35,804 nt of DNA, taken from assembly GCA_021162125.1 (NCBI GenBank), contig JAGGZG010000239.1, positions 1 to 35,804 on the forward strand, given 5' to 3'. Of this stretch, positions 1 through 8,402 are shown one piece after another. Both the position numbers and the translations under genes were made by a program. Within the stretch, counting starts at the first letter, position 1. Each line of letters starts with the position of its first letter. Source of the DNA: Anaerolineae bacterium. Its GTDB lineage: Bacteria; Chloroflexota; Anaerolineae; JACIWR01. The notes beneath the pieces were generated by a model that was given only the letters and a program-made list of their open reading frames with translations, was not told where the DNA came from and ran no database searches.

Positions 1-227
1 ACCAGGTCGCTGGCGCTTTTCACCTCGGCGTCCTTCTCGAAGCGGGTTTTGATTTTGGTCCACAGGGCCTGGGCCTGCTTCCAGGCCGCCTCGCCACCCA
101 GGTCGCCCAGTTTCTTGCCCAATCCTTTGGCCGCTTCTGTAGCCCCGGCCACCAAATATGGCAGGAATGGAGCCAGGTAAGAGACGACCAGGCGGGCCTG
201 TTCTGCCTGTCCGGCGTCGAGAGTCAT
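1..227 (-). CDS. hypothetical protein, N-terminal part (runs off window edge)
   Basis: Reverse strand ATG at 227 preceded by GAGGAGGTGGATC; open to the edge: MTLDAGQAEQARLVVSYLAPFLPYLVAGATEAAKGLGKKLGDLGGEAAWKQAQALWTKIKTRFEKDAEVKSASDL. Confidence 0.7.
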   Translation of the reverse strand, partial: MTLDAGQAEQARLVVSYLAPFLPYLVAGATEAAKGLGKKLGDLGGEAAWKQAQALWTKIKTRFEKDAEVKSASDL

Positions 228-319
228 GATCCACCTCCTCGGGTTGGCAGTGCTATCTGATTGACGAGCTTCTTGCTGGCGGGCTCCATAGGGAGACCAC
301 TGGCTTCCTGATGGCTAAC

Positions 320-481
320 GTAACTGCTCAGGCTACTTCTGTTAGCGATTGAAATCGCCTCTAGAGGGCTTGCAGCCGAGCGTCCACCTGCGTGGACAGG
401 CGCGTCCACGCAGGTGGACGCTCGGCTGCAAGCCCTCTAGAGGCGATTTCAATCGCTAACAGAAGTAGCCTGAGCAGTTAC
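320..481. repeat. Large perfect inverted repeat: 78-bp arms (320-397 and 404-481), 6-bp loop
   Basis: Arms read gtaactgctcaggctacttctgttagcgattgaaatcgcctctagagggcttgcagccgagcgtccacctgcgtggac / reverse complement; loop aggcgc. Confidence 0.95.
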
Positions 482-508
482 AAATTGAAATTGAATGGGA
501 GATGTGTT

Positions 509-1372
509 ATGGGTTTTCTGCAGAGGCTGTTCGGTAGAAGGAAAGAGCCGCCGGCGGTGGAGGTTACCCCCTCGTTGGAAGAGGCCGGCGTTGGGAAAGG
601 GGTATCTTTCCTTGTGGGCCGAGCCAGTCACGTGGGCAAAGTGCGTGGACGCAACGAGGATGCGCTGTTCACCCTGGAGTCCACAATTTTGCAGGATGGA
701 GAATCTTTGCCATTCGGCTTATTCATAGTAGCTGACGGCATGGGCGGGCGCAAGGGCGGCCAGCTCGCCAGCTCTTTGACGACCCGCGTCGTCGCTGACT
801 GGATTGTGCGCGAGGTTTATTTGCCCTTCCTGATGGGTGAGGCTCAGGACGCCGGGCAGTGGCCGATCAACGAGGCTTTGGTTGAGGCTGTCACTACGGC
901 CAACGTTGCCGTGCACGAGGCCGCCCCGGAGGCGGGGACTACGTTGACTTGTGCGTTGTTGCTGGGGGCGAATGCTTACATCGCCCATGTGGGCGACAGC
1001 CGGGCCTACCTGGTCAACCGCACCAACATCCGGCGCATTACCAGGGACCACTCGTTGGTGGATCGCCTGATCGAGCTGGGACAAATCTCGCCAGAAGAGG
1101 CGCTGACCCATCCCCAACGAAACGTCCTCTACCGGGCCGTCGGCCAGGCGGGCACGTTAGAAGTGGATACTTATCTGCAATCTATGCCGGGGAATAGTCA
1201 CCTGTTGCTGTGCAGCGATGGATTGTGGTCTGTCGTTCCAGAGCAGGAGATTGTGGAGATTATCAATAATGCCCTGTCCCCACAGGTGGCCTGCCAAAGA
1301 TTGATCCAAGCCGCCAATGAACGCGGTGGCGAGGACAATATCACCGCCGTCCTGGTTGGCATTCGCGGTTAA
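509..1372 (+). CDS. PP2C-family serine/threonine protein phosphatase
   Basis: Motifs RNEDALF, FIVADGMGG, HVGDSRAYL, LLCSDGLW, EDNITAVLV. ORF-track start at 392 is repeat-derived; ATG at 509 (MGFLQRLFGRR) preferred. Confidence 0.9.
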   Translation: MGFLQRLFGRRKEPPAVEVTPSLEEAGVGKGVSFLVGRASHVGKVRGRNEDALFTLESTILQDGESLPFGLFIVADGMGGRKGGQLASSLTTRVVADWIVREVYLPFLMGEAQDAGQWPINEALVEAVTTANVAVHEAAPEAGTTLTCALLLGANAYIAHVGDSRAYLVNRTNIRRITRDHSLVDRLIELGQISPEEALTHPQRNVLYRAVGQAGTLEVDTYLQSMPGNSHLLLCSDGLWSVVPEQEIVEIINNALSPQVACQRLIQAANERGGEDNITAVLVGIRG

Positions 1373-1436
1373 GCGCCAATTTCCTCTCAGGAGATACGGT
1401 GTCTGTTGGTAACGCAGGGGAGAGGGAGAGCAAGTG

Positions 1437-2915
1437 ATGAGAGTAGAGGCAGACTACTACGCCATTCTCGGCGTCAGCCAGTCGGCCACACCACAGGAAA
1501 TTAAGAGCGCGTATCGCGCCTTGGTTCGGCGTTTGCATCCTGACGTTGGCCAGAATGCCGTGATGCCGGAGCAGTTTCATCGCGTGCAGGAGGCCTACGA
1601 AATCCTCAGCGACCCGGAGAAACGGGCAGCCTATGACCGCCGGCGTGCCGAGGAGGGACTGGTCAAGGAACCGGCGATAAGTCTGCAAGTGATGCTAAGT
1701 CACCGTAGCCTGCCCTGCCTGAACGAGGACCAGGTACTCTACGCCCTGCTGGAAATAGCTCCTAGCCCCCACATCGAGGTCCGACGACCACCCCTCAACC
1801 TGTGCCTGGTTCTGGATCGAAGTACGTCTATGCAGGGCCTGCGTCTGCAACGGGTGAAAGAGGCCACCAACTATATCATTGATTACCTCGACGATGACGA
1901 TACTCTTTCGCTGGTCACTTTCAGCGACCGGGCCGAGGTGGTGCTGCCCGGACAATGTCTCGTAGACCGTGTCCGGGCCAAAGCGCAGGTGAGTGCCATC
2001 CGCAGTTCTGGTGGCACCGAGATTTTCCAGGGCTTGCAAGCGGGTCTGCGTGAGCTGGAGCGTGTGCGAGGCTCTAATACGGTGAATCATCTTATTCTGC
2101 TGACCGATGGGCAGACTTACGGGGACGAGGACAAATGTCTCCTGGCTGCAGACCGTGCCAGCCGGCATCAAATTGGCATTAGCACGATGGGCATTGGCCA
2201 GGATTGGAATGATAAACTGCTGGATGAGATCGCCCTGCGCAGCGGGGGCACCTCGGCTTACATTGATTCCGCAGCCAAGGTGACCAGCTTCTTCCGCGAC
2301 AAGATTCACAGTCTGGTCAACGTGTTTGCCCGCGAGGTTCGGTACACCTTGCTCCTGGGCGATGGAGTCCGGCTCAAGGATTCCTTTCGAGTGTCACCAT
2401 ACCTCACCCGCCTTCAGGAACGCGAAGGGGGATTCTACCTGGGACAGCTTAATGCGGATAAGCCCACTGTGGTTCTGCTGGAGTTCATTATCGCCCCCCG
2501 GCCACCGGGCTTGCTGCAACTGTTTCAGGTTGAGTTGGTTGGCGACGTGCCGATCCTGGGTCGCCGAAGCGAGCGTATTAGACGTGAGGTTGACGTGCAC
2601 TTCGCCTCGACCCGCGAGCTCGAAGAGGCTGTGCCGCCACGGATAGTCAGCGCATTGGGTAAGCTGGCCATTTTTAAGATGCAGGAAAAAACGATGGAGG
2701 AATTAGATCGCGGGCAGGTGGAGCAGGCCAGCCAGCGCCTGGAGACTATGGCCACCAGGTTGCTGAACATTGGCGAGCTGGAATTGGCTAAAGCAGCCCT
2801 TCTTGAGGCGGGCCGCTTGTCTCGCACCGGGCATCTATCGCCCGAGGGCCGGAAGAAAATCCGCTACGGCACACGCAGTCTGTCCTTACTGCCAAAGGAG
2901 GTCCGTGGTGATTAA
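1437..2915 (+). CDS. J-domain (DnaJ-like) + von Willebrand factor A domain fusion protein
   Basis: N-terminus DYYAILGVSQSATPQEIKSAYRALVRRLHPDVG (HPD motif), then NLCLVLDRSTSMQG (MIDAS-like DxSxS) and LILLTDGQTYGDE. Confidence 0.9.
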   Translation: MRVEADYYAILGVSQSATPQEIKSAYRALVRRLHPDVGQNAVMPEQFHRVQEAYEILSDPEKRAAYDRRRAEEGLVKEPAISLQVMLSHRSLPCLNEDQVLYALLEIAPSPHIEVRRPPLNLCLVLDRSTSMQGLRLQRVKEATNYIIDYLDDDDTLSLVTFSDRAEVVLPGQCLVDRVRAKAQVSAIRSSGGTEIFQGLQAGLRELERVRGSNTVNHLILLTDGQTYGDEDKCLLAADRASRHQIGISTMGIGQDWNDKLLDEIALRSGGTSAYIDSAAKVTSFFRDKIHSLVNVFAREVRYTLLLGDGVRLKDSFRVSPYLTRLQEREGGFYLGQLNADKPTVVLLEFIIAPRPPGLLQLFQVELVGDVPILGRRSERIRREVDVHFASTRELEEAVPPRIVSALGKLAIFKMQEKTMEELDRGQVEQASQRLETMATRLLNIGELELAKAALLEAGRLSRTGHLSPEGRKKIRYGTRSLSLLPKEVRGD

Positions 2916-3417
2916 ATGTCCCTCCTGTCAAAAACGGCATCCTGCTAATACGCTCTTTTGCGATGAGTGCGGAGCGTACCTGGCTGGTGAGAAGGATAAA
3001 CACACCGATCCGCTGGCGATGGGGAACGTGGATTGGATGGAGGAGAACCAGCAGGAGACCCCCGGTCTTTCGCACCTCAATGCCGACAGCCCTCTGACAC
3101 TGAAGCTGACCGTTCGCGATAGTGGCCGGATTATCGAGTTCCCTCTGACTAAGGAGATCAGCATTGGGCGGCTGGATGCCGCCAGCGCCACCTTCCCGGA
3201 CGTTGATCTGACCGTGGACGGTGGCCTGGAAAAGGGAGTATCCCGCCGCCACGCGCGCATTACTCGGCAGGGGACAGACATTTTCATCGAGGATTTGGGA
3301 AGTGTCAACGGAACGTTCCTCAACGGCAAGCGGATCACCCCTTACCTGCCGCATTCCCTGCAGCCAGGGGACGAGGTACGGGTGGGCAGGCTGGTGTTGC
3401 GCGTGAGTATCGTATAG
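2908..3417 (+). CDS. Zinc-ribbon + FHA domain protein
   Basis: GTG start at 2908 after AAAGGAGG, overlapping the preceding stop; CPSCQ...CDECG ribbon; FHA core ISIGRLD...VSRRHARI...DLGSVNGTFLNG. Confidence 0.9.
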   Translation: MIKCPSCQKRHPANTLFCDECGAYLAGEKDKHTDPLAMGNVDWMEENQQETPGLSHLNADSPLTLKLTVRDSGRIIEFPLTKEISIGRLDAASATFPDVDLTVDGGLEKGVSRRHARITRQGTDIFIEDLGSVNGTFLNGKRITPYLPHSLQPGDEVRVGRLVLRVSIV

Positions 3418-3466
3418 CTGGTCAATCAGTGCACATGCTGATGTTTAGCGCTTGAGGAGGTTATAG

Positions 3467-3712
3467 ATGGCCCATACTGTGATTGTGCACCTCGAGAATA
3501 CAGATCCATTCGTAGCCGAGGTGGATGAGCTTCCTGATCCTCAAGATCAGTTTCTCACTTGTACTAATCCCCGGCTGCGAGATGGAAAGCCCCTTCATTA
3601 CGTCACCGACGAGGCTGTATCGTTCATTTTCCCCTGGCATCGTGTCAGCTTCGTTGAGGTCATGCCTACTGAGGGAGAACGCGAGGAGGTAGAGGTCTTC
3701 TTCCGGGATTGA
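3467..3712 (+). CDS. small conserved-looking hypothetical protein (81 aa)
   Basis: Good SD (GAGGAGG) before ATG; co-directional between FHA and response-regulator genes. Confidence 0.7.
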   Translation: MAHTVIVHLENTDPFVAEVDELPDPQDQFLTCTNPRLRDGKPLHYVTDEAVSFIFPWHRVSFVEVMPTEGEREEVEVFFRD

Positions 3713-3819
3713 TTCCCCGGGACATCGGGTGATTGGCCAAGTGGCGAGCAAAGTTCCCATCCCCGGTGATGGGGGGACGCCGGACGCGCGTCACAGGCTG
3801 TGCTGCGAAGGGAGCTTGG

Positions 3820-4557
3820 ATGGCGGTGGAAACAGCAGAGAAAAAGCTCATCCTGGTCGTGGACGACGAGCCGCGCATGATTCGCTTCATCCGCATGAAC
3901 CTTGAGCTGGAAGGGTACCGGGTGAGCGAGGCGCTCAACGGGCTGGAGGCTCTGGAGAAGGTGCGTGACGAGTTGCCCGACCTGGTGGTGCTCGACGTGA
4001 TGATGCCCCACATGGACGGTTTCGAGACCCTGGAGCGCATCCGCGAGATCTCCACCGTGCCGGTCATTATGCTCACCGTCAAGGCCGAGGAGGAGGACAA
4101 GATCCGTGGGTTGGAGCTGGGGGCAGACGATTACGTGGTCAAACCCTTCTCTCCTCGTGAACTATCCAGCCGCATCCGGGCGGTGCTGCGTCGGGCGGAG
4201 ATGCCCACGCCGGTGGGCAGGACGACTGTCAAGGTAGACGATTATCTAACCATTGACTTCCAGCATCACGAGGTGATCGTGGGCGGCAAACCGGTGAAAC
4301 TGCGACCGACGGAGTATCGTCTGCTGTATCACCTGGTGAACAACGCCGGGTGGGTTATGCCCCACGAGACCCTGCTTTCTAAAGTGTGGGGGCACGAATA
4401 TCGCGACGAAACCCATTACCTGCGTTTGTATATCACGTACCTGCGACAGAAGATCGAACCTGATCCCGCGCATCCCAAGTACATTCTCACCGAGCGTGGG
4501 GTGGGCTATCGTTTCGTGGATTTCAATCGTGGTCAGATGGCAGAGGCGCAGTCGTAG
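3820..4557 (+). CDS. OmpR/PhoB-family response regulator
   Basis: Receiver [19 protein letters not shown]...[12 protein letters not shown]...[15 protein letters not shown] plus winged helix ([15 protein letters not shown]...[25 protein letters not shown]). ATG 3820 preceded by GGAGC. Confidence 0.93.
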   Translation: MAVETAEKKLILVVDDEPRMIRFIRMNLELEGYRVSEALNGLEALEKVRDELPDLVVLDVMMPHMDGFETLERIREISTVPVIMLTVKAEEEDKIRGLELGADDYVVKPFSPRELSSRIRAVLRRAEMPTPVGRTTVKVDDYLTIDFQHHEVIVGGKPVKLRPTEYRLLYHLVNNAGWVMPHETLLSKVWGHEYRDETHYLRLYITYLRQKIEPDPAHPKYILTERGVGYRFVDFNRGQMAEAQS

Positions 4558-4587
4558 GGCAGATCATACAGGGAGAGGGAATTCTGC

Positions 4588-5103
4588 ATGAAGCGCGCAC
4601 TCAAGATCGTGGTTACTGGCCCTTTTGGCGCGGGCAAGACGGCATTCATCCAGACCATCAGCCAGATTGACGTGGTGTCTACCGAGCGCAGGATCACCCG
4701 CCGCGCACCCGCCGGCAAGGAAGAGACGACGGTGGCCCTGGATTATGGCCGGGTGACTCTGGGCCGGACTACCCTCAGCCTGTTCGGCACTCCGGGGCAG
4801 AAGCGCTTTGATTTTATGTGGGAGATTCTCTCGAAAGAGATGGACGGCTTCGTCATGCTGGTGGACAGCACTGAGGCCAGGACGTTTCGCGAGGCCAAGC
4901 GATTGATTAGACTTTTCAGCCGTTACAATTCGGTGCCCTATGTGGTGGTAGCCAATAAGCAGGACCTGACCGGCGCGGCTTCGCCCACCGCGTTGCGCCG
5001 TGCTCTGAATTTGGATAGCAAGGTCACAGTGGTGCCCTGCATCGCCACTCGCAAACGGGAGGTGCGCTCTGCGTTGCAAGCTCTGGTGCAACTCATCCCC
5101 TAG
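4588..5103 (+). CDS. small GTPase / ATP-GTP-binding protein (MglA- or COG2229-like)
   Basis: P-loop GPFGAGKT, FGTPGQKRF (G3-like), NKQD (G4). Confidence 0.88.
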   Translation: MKRALKIVVTGPFGAGKTAFIQTISQIDVVSTERRITRRAPAGKEETTVALDYGRVTLGRTTLSLFGTPGQKRFDFMWEILSKEMDGFVMLVDSTEARTFREAKRLIRLFSRYNSVPYVVVANKQDLTGAASPTALRRALNLDSKVTVVPCIATRKREVRSALQALVQLIP

Positions 5104-5114
5104 TTTGGAAGAAG

Positions 5115-5354
5115 ATGTCTGACGATTCATCCATTACTCTGGTGACTGTCGGCCTGTTGAAGAAATACGTCGGCGACCAGGAGCGCCTGGGCGTGTCCGC
5201 CCAGGGCCGTACCGTGGCGGAGATTCTGGCCAAGCTCGGTATCCCCTCTGCTTTGGTAGCCATCGTTATGGTCGAGGGCCGGCAGGTTATGAAAGACTAC
5301 GTCCCACGGGCCGGGGATGTGGTCAAACTGATACCGCTCATGGGCGGCGGGTAG
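5115..5354 (+). CDS. MoaD/ThiS-family ubiquitin-like sulfur carrier
   Basis: 79 aa, beta-grasp-like sequence (TVAEILAKLGIP...VKLIPLMGGG) with C-terminal Gly-Gly. Confidence 0.82.
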   Translation: MSDDSSITLVTVGLLKKYVGDQERLGVSAQGRTVAEILAKLGIPSALVAIVMVEGRQVMKDYVPRAGDVVKLIPLMGGG

Positions 5355-5578
5355 GGGATTTGCATTGGCCGGTAAATCCTCAACGGCAACAACCCATTGT
5401 CACGTTTTTCATACACACTCGGTATAACATCGCATCGAGGGAGATGCCGGCGGACATGGACGTCGGGTCGGTGGTGAGCCTTAGGGCTATCAGGCATCCA
5501 CGGAGCGCGTAGACGGCTATCACCCGGTCGCCGTACACGCGCTCGTTTGTCGTAGTAGTCCGCCACAGAGGTTTTGAT

Positions 5579-5622
5579 GAGCTGTCATTCTGAGGAGCGA
5601 AGCGCAGGCGAAGAATGACAAT
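5579..5622. repeat. Intergenic repeat of the 'TCATTCTGAG(CG)AAGCG...GAAGAATGA' type
   Basis: gctgtcattctgaggagcgaagcgcaggcgaagaatgacaat: inverted tgtcattct / agaatgaca around a GAAGCG core. Confidence 0.7.
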
Positions 5623-5643
5623 CCCTTGTCGGAGGTGAGAGCT

Positions 5644-6954
5644 ATGAGTATTCGTATTGGAATCCGTCGAGAGGACAAGAGCCGCTGGGAGCGGCGGGTT
5701 CCCGTGATTCCCGAACATGCCAGGAAGCTAAGAGAAGAGCATGGCGTGGAGGTCTGGCTGCAACCCTCGGAGATCCGCGTGTTTTCGGAGGAGGAGTACG
5801 TCCGGGCGGGTGCCCGGGTGCAGGAAGACCTCTCCCCTTGTCCGGTTATCTTTGCCGTGAAGGAGATACCCCAGGATTTCTTTGAGCCAGGGAAGACCTA
5901 CGTGTTCTTCTCGCACACCATCAAAGGCCAGCCGTATAATATGCCTATGCTCAAGAGAATGCTGGAGCTGGGCTGCACACTGATTGACTACGAGAAAGTG
6001 ACGGACGAACGCGGTCGGCGTTTGATCTTCTTTGGCTGGCACGCCGGCCTGGCCGGGATGATTGATACTCTGTGGGCTTTGGGTCAGAGGTTGAACTGGG
6101 AGGGAATTCCCAACCCGTTCGCCGAAATTCGACAGACCTACCAGTACGAGAGTTTGGCCGAGGCCCAGAAGGACGTGGTCAGAGTGGGCGAGAAAATCGC
6201 AGCCGATGGCCTTCCCGAATCCATCACACCGCTGATCGTCGGCATCGCCGGGTATGGGAACGTCTCGCGGGGGGTGCAGGAGATACTCAGCCTTCTGCCC
6301 ACGCTGGAGATCGAGCCCGATGAGATCGAGGCGGTGAGCACGGGCGCGGACTATTCCCGGAATCACGTCTATAAGGTGGTGTTCAGGGAAGAACATATGG
6401 TGGAGCCCACCTCCCCGGCGGATCGCTTTGTTCTGCAGGATTACTACGATCACCCGGAGAAGTATCGCTCCGTGTTCGAGAAGTACGTGCCGTACTTGAC
6501 GGTGATAATGAACTGCATTTATTGGGAGAAGAAGTATCCCCGTCTGGTGACCAAAGCGTATCTCAAACGTTTGTACAGCGGTGAGGAGCCGCCCCGCTTG
6601 CGGGTGATCGGCGACGTGAGCTGTGACATCGAGGGGGCCATCGAGTGCACGCTGCACTGCACGGAACCCGATGAGCCTGTCTTCGTCTACGACCCCTTCG
6701 CAGATCGAGCCATCCCCGGGTGCGAAGGCAGGGGCCCGGTGGTGCTGGCGGTGGACATCCTGCCCAGTGAGTTGCCACGGGAATCGTCGGCCGATTTCAG
6801 CCGGGTGCTGCTCGACTACATCCCGGCCATCGCCAAGGCCGACTACTCCGTGCCCTTCGAGCAACTCGACCTCCCGCCGGAGATCAAACGCGCGGTTATC
6901 GCCCATCGCGGCGAGCTCACCCCGAACTACCGCTATCTGGAGAAGTTCTTGTGA
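5644..6954 (+). CDS. Lysine-ketoglutarate reductase (saccharopine-forming; AASS N-terminal half-like)
   Basis: IGIRREDKSRWERRVPVIPEHARKL, KTYVFFSHTIKGQPYNMPMLKRMLE, LIDYEKVTDERGRRLIFFGWHAGLAGMID, GYGNVSRGVQEIL closely resemble the LKR domain of eukaryotic AASS. ATG 5644 after GGAGGTGAGAGCT. Confidence 0.9.
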   Translation: MSIRIGIRREDKSRWERRVPVIPEHARKLREEHGVEVWLQPSEIRVFSEEEYVRAGARVQEDLSPCPVIFAVKEIPQDFFEPGKTYVFFSHTIKGQPYNMPMLKRMLELGCTLIDYEKVTDERGRRLIFFGWHAGLAGMIDTLWALGQRLNWEGIPNPFAEIRQTYQYESLAEAQKDVVRVGEKIAADGLPESITPLIVGIAGYGNVSRGVQEILSLLPTLEIEPDEIEAVSTGADYSRNHVYKVVFREEHMVEPTSPADRFVLQDYYDHPEKYRSVFEKYVPYLTVIMNCIYWEKKYPRLVTKAYLKRLYSGEEPPRLRVIGDVSCDIEGAIECTLHCTEPDEPVFVYDPFADRAIPGCEGRGPVVLAVDILPSELPRESSADFSRVLLDYIPAIAKADYSVPFEQLDLPPEIKRAVIAHRGELTPNYRYLEKFL

Positions 6955-6985
6955 ATCGGCAAGTCTGCGAATCTGCGGACGCTGT

Positions 6986-7024
6986 CTTGCCGATTTGCTG
7001 ATTTGCCGATTTGCTGATTTGCTG
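6986..7024. repeat. Short degenerate tandem repeat (GATTTGCYGATTTGC...)
   Basis: cttgccgatttgctgatttgccgatttgctgatttgctg; 19-bp reverse-complement match at 11771-11789. Confidence 0.85.
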
Positions 7025-7073
7025 AAATTCTGTTTCCACGTGTCCAAAATCTTAATTGGAGGAGTGTACAACG

Positions 7074-8402
7074 ATGACAAAAAACGTTCTCGTTCTCGGT
7101 GCGGGCCTGGTGGCTGGGCCCCTGGTTAGGTATCTCATGGATCAGCCCGACTTTCGCGTGAAGGTGGCGAGCCGCACGCTCAGCAAAGCCGAAAGGCTCG
7201 TCGGCGACCATCCGCGCGGCGAGGCTCAGCAATTGGACGTGAACGATGAGGCAGCTCTGGAGGCGCTGATCCGCCAGGCCGATTTGGCGGTCAGCCTTTT
7301 GCCTTATGTGTATCACCCCCTGGTCGCCAGGCTGTGCGTCAAGCACGGGAAGAACATGGTGACGACTTCCTACGTCAAAGACGCGATGCGTGCCCTGGAT
7401 GGAGCGGCGAAGGAGGCCGGGGTCATCCTCCTGAACGAAATCGGCGTAGACCCCGGCATTGATCACATGACGGCGATGAGGGTGATTCACCGCGTGCAGG
7501 AGGGCGGTGGAGAAATCACCAGCTTCTCGTCGTATTGCGGCGGGTTGCCCGCGCCGGAGGCCAATACGAACCCCTTTGGCTACAAGTTCTCCTGGAGTCC
7601 CAAAGGCGTGTTGCTGGCCGGTAAAAATGCGGCCCGCTTTTTGAAAGATGGGCAGGTGATCAACATCCCCGGCGAGGAGTTATTCGATCACTACTGGACT
7701 GTGCCTATTGAGATCGAGGGGAAAGTGATCGACTTCGAGGGCTATCCTAACCGCGACAGCCTGCCGTACATGGAGACCTACGGCATCACCTCGGCGCGGA
7801 CCATGTTCCGGGGCACGCTGCGCAACGTTGGCTGGTGCGCTACTATGAAGAAGATCGCCGAACTGGGTCTGCTGGACGAGACGGAGCGTGACGACATCGC
7901 TGGGCTGACCTTTGCCCAGTTCACGGCGAAGCTCATCAATAGTACTGGCGATCTCCGGCGGGACCTGGCGGCTTACCTGCAAATTGACCCCGACTCGCGG
8001 GTGATGAGTAACCTGGAGTGGCTGGGCCTGCTGAGCGACGATCCGCTGCCGTTGCAGAAAGGCGCACCGATAGACATCCTCACTGCACGCATGCTGGAGA
8101 AGATGCGGTACGCGCCCGGCGAGAGGGACATGCTGATCCTGCGGCACGAGTTCATCGCTGAGTATCCGGATCGCACGGAGAAAATCGTATCCACGATGAT
8201 AGATTTTGGGATTCCCTACGGTGATACTTCGATGTCGCGCACGGTGGGACTACCAGCGGCGATTGGCGCTCGGCTGATCCTGGAGGGCGTGATCAACCTG
8301 ACCGGAGTGCAGATTCCGGTCGTCCCCGAAATCTACGAGCCGGTTCTGCAAGAGCTCGAACGGTTGGGGATTACTTTTACAGAGAGCAAGGAAGTGCTTT
8401 GA
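7074..8402 (+). CDS. Saccharopine dehydrogenase (AASS C-terminal half-like)
   Basis: [99 protein letters not shown] upstream of ATG 7074. Confidence 0.93.
   Translation: MTKNVLVLGAGLVAGPLVRYLMDQPDFRVKVASRTLSKAERLVGDHPRGEAQQLDVNDEAALEALIRQADLAVSLLPYVYHPLVARLCVKHGKNMVTTSYVKDAMRALDGAAKEAGVILLNEIGVDPGIDHMTAMRVIHRVQEGGGEITSFSSYCGGLPAPEANTNPFGYKFSWSPKGVLLAGKNAARFLKDGQVINIPGEELFDHYWTVPIEIEGKVIDFEGYPNRDSLPYMETYGITSARTMFRGTLRNVGWCATMKKIAELGLLDETERDDIAGLTFAQFTAKLINSTGDLRRDLAAYLQIDPDSRVMSNLEWLGLLSDDPLPLQKGAPIDILTARMLEKMRYAPGERDMLILRHEFIAEYPDRTEKIVSTMIDFGIPYGDTSMSRTVGLPAAIGARLILEGVINLTGVQIPVVPEIYEPVLQELERLGITFTESKEVL

Noticed and set aside
392-508. N-terminal extension MDRRVHAGGRSAASPLEAISIANRSSLSSY of the PP2C ORF, identical to the start of ORF 31680..31880
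   Set aside because: Encoded by the palindromic repeat itself; the real PP2C start is ATG 509. The shared peptide is a repeat artefact, not a conserved domain.
6986-7024. Possible CRISPR array
   Set aside because: Units are only 8-9 bp and contiguous, with no spacers; it is a simple tandem repeat. No CRISPR repeats or cas genes were seen.
5728-7080. 450-aa antisense ORF
   Set aside because: Lies opposite the well supported LKR gene; sequence is low-information and typical of GC-rich antisense reading frames.
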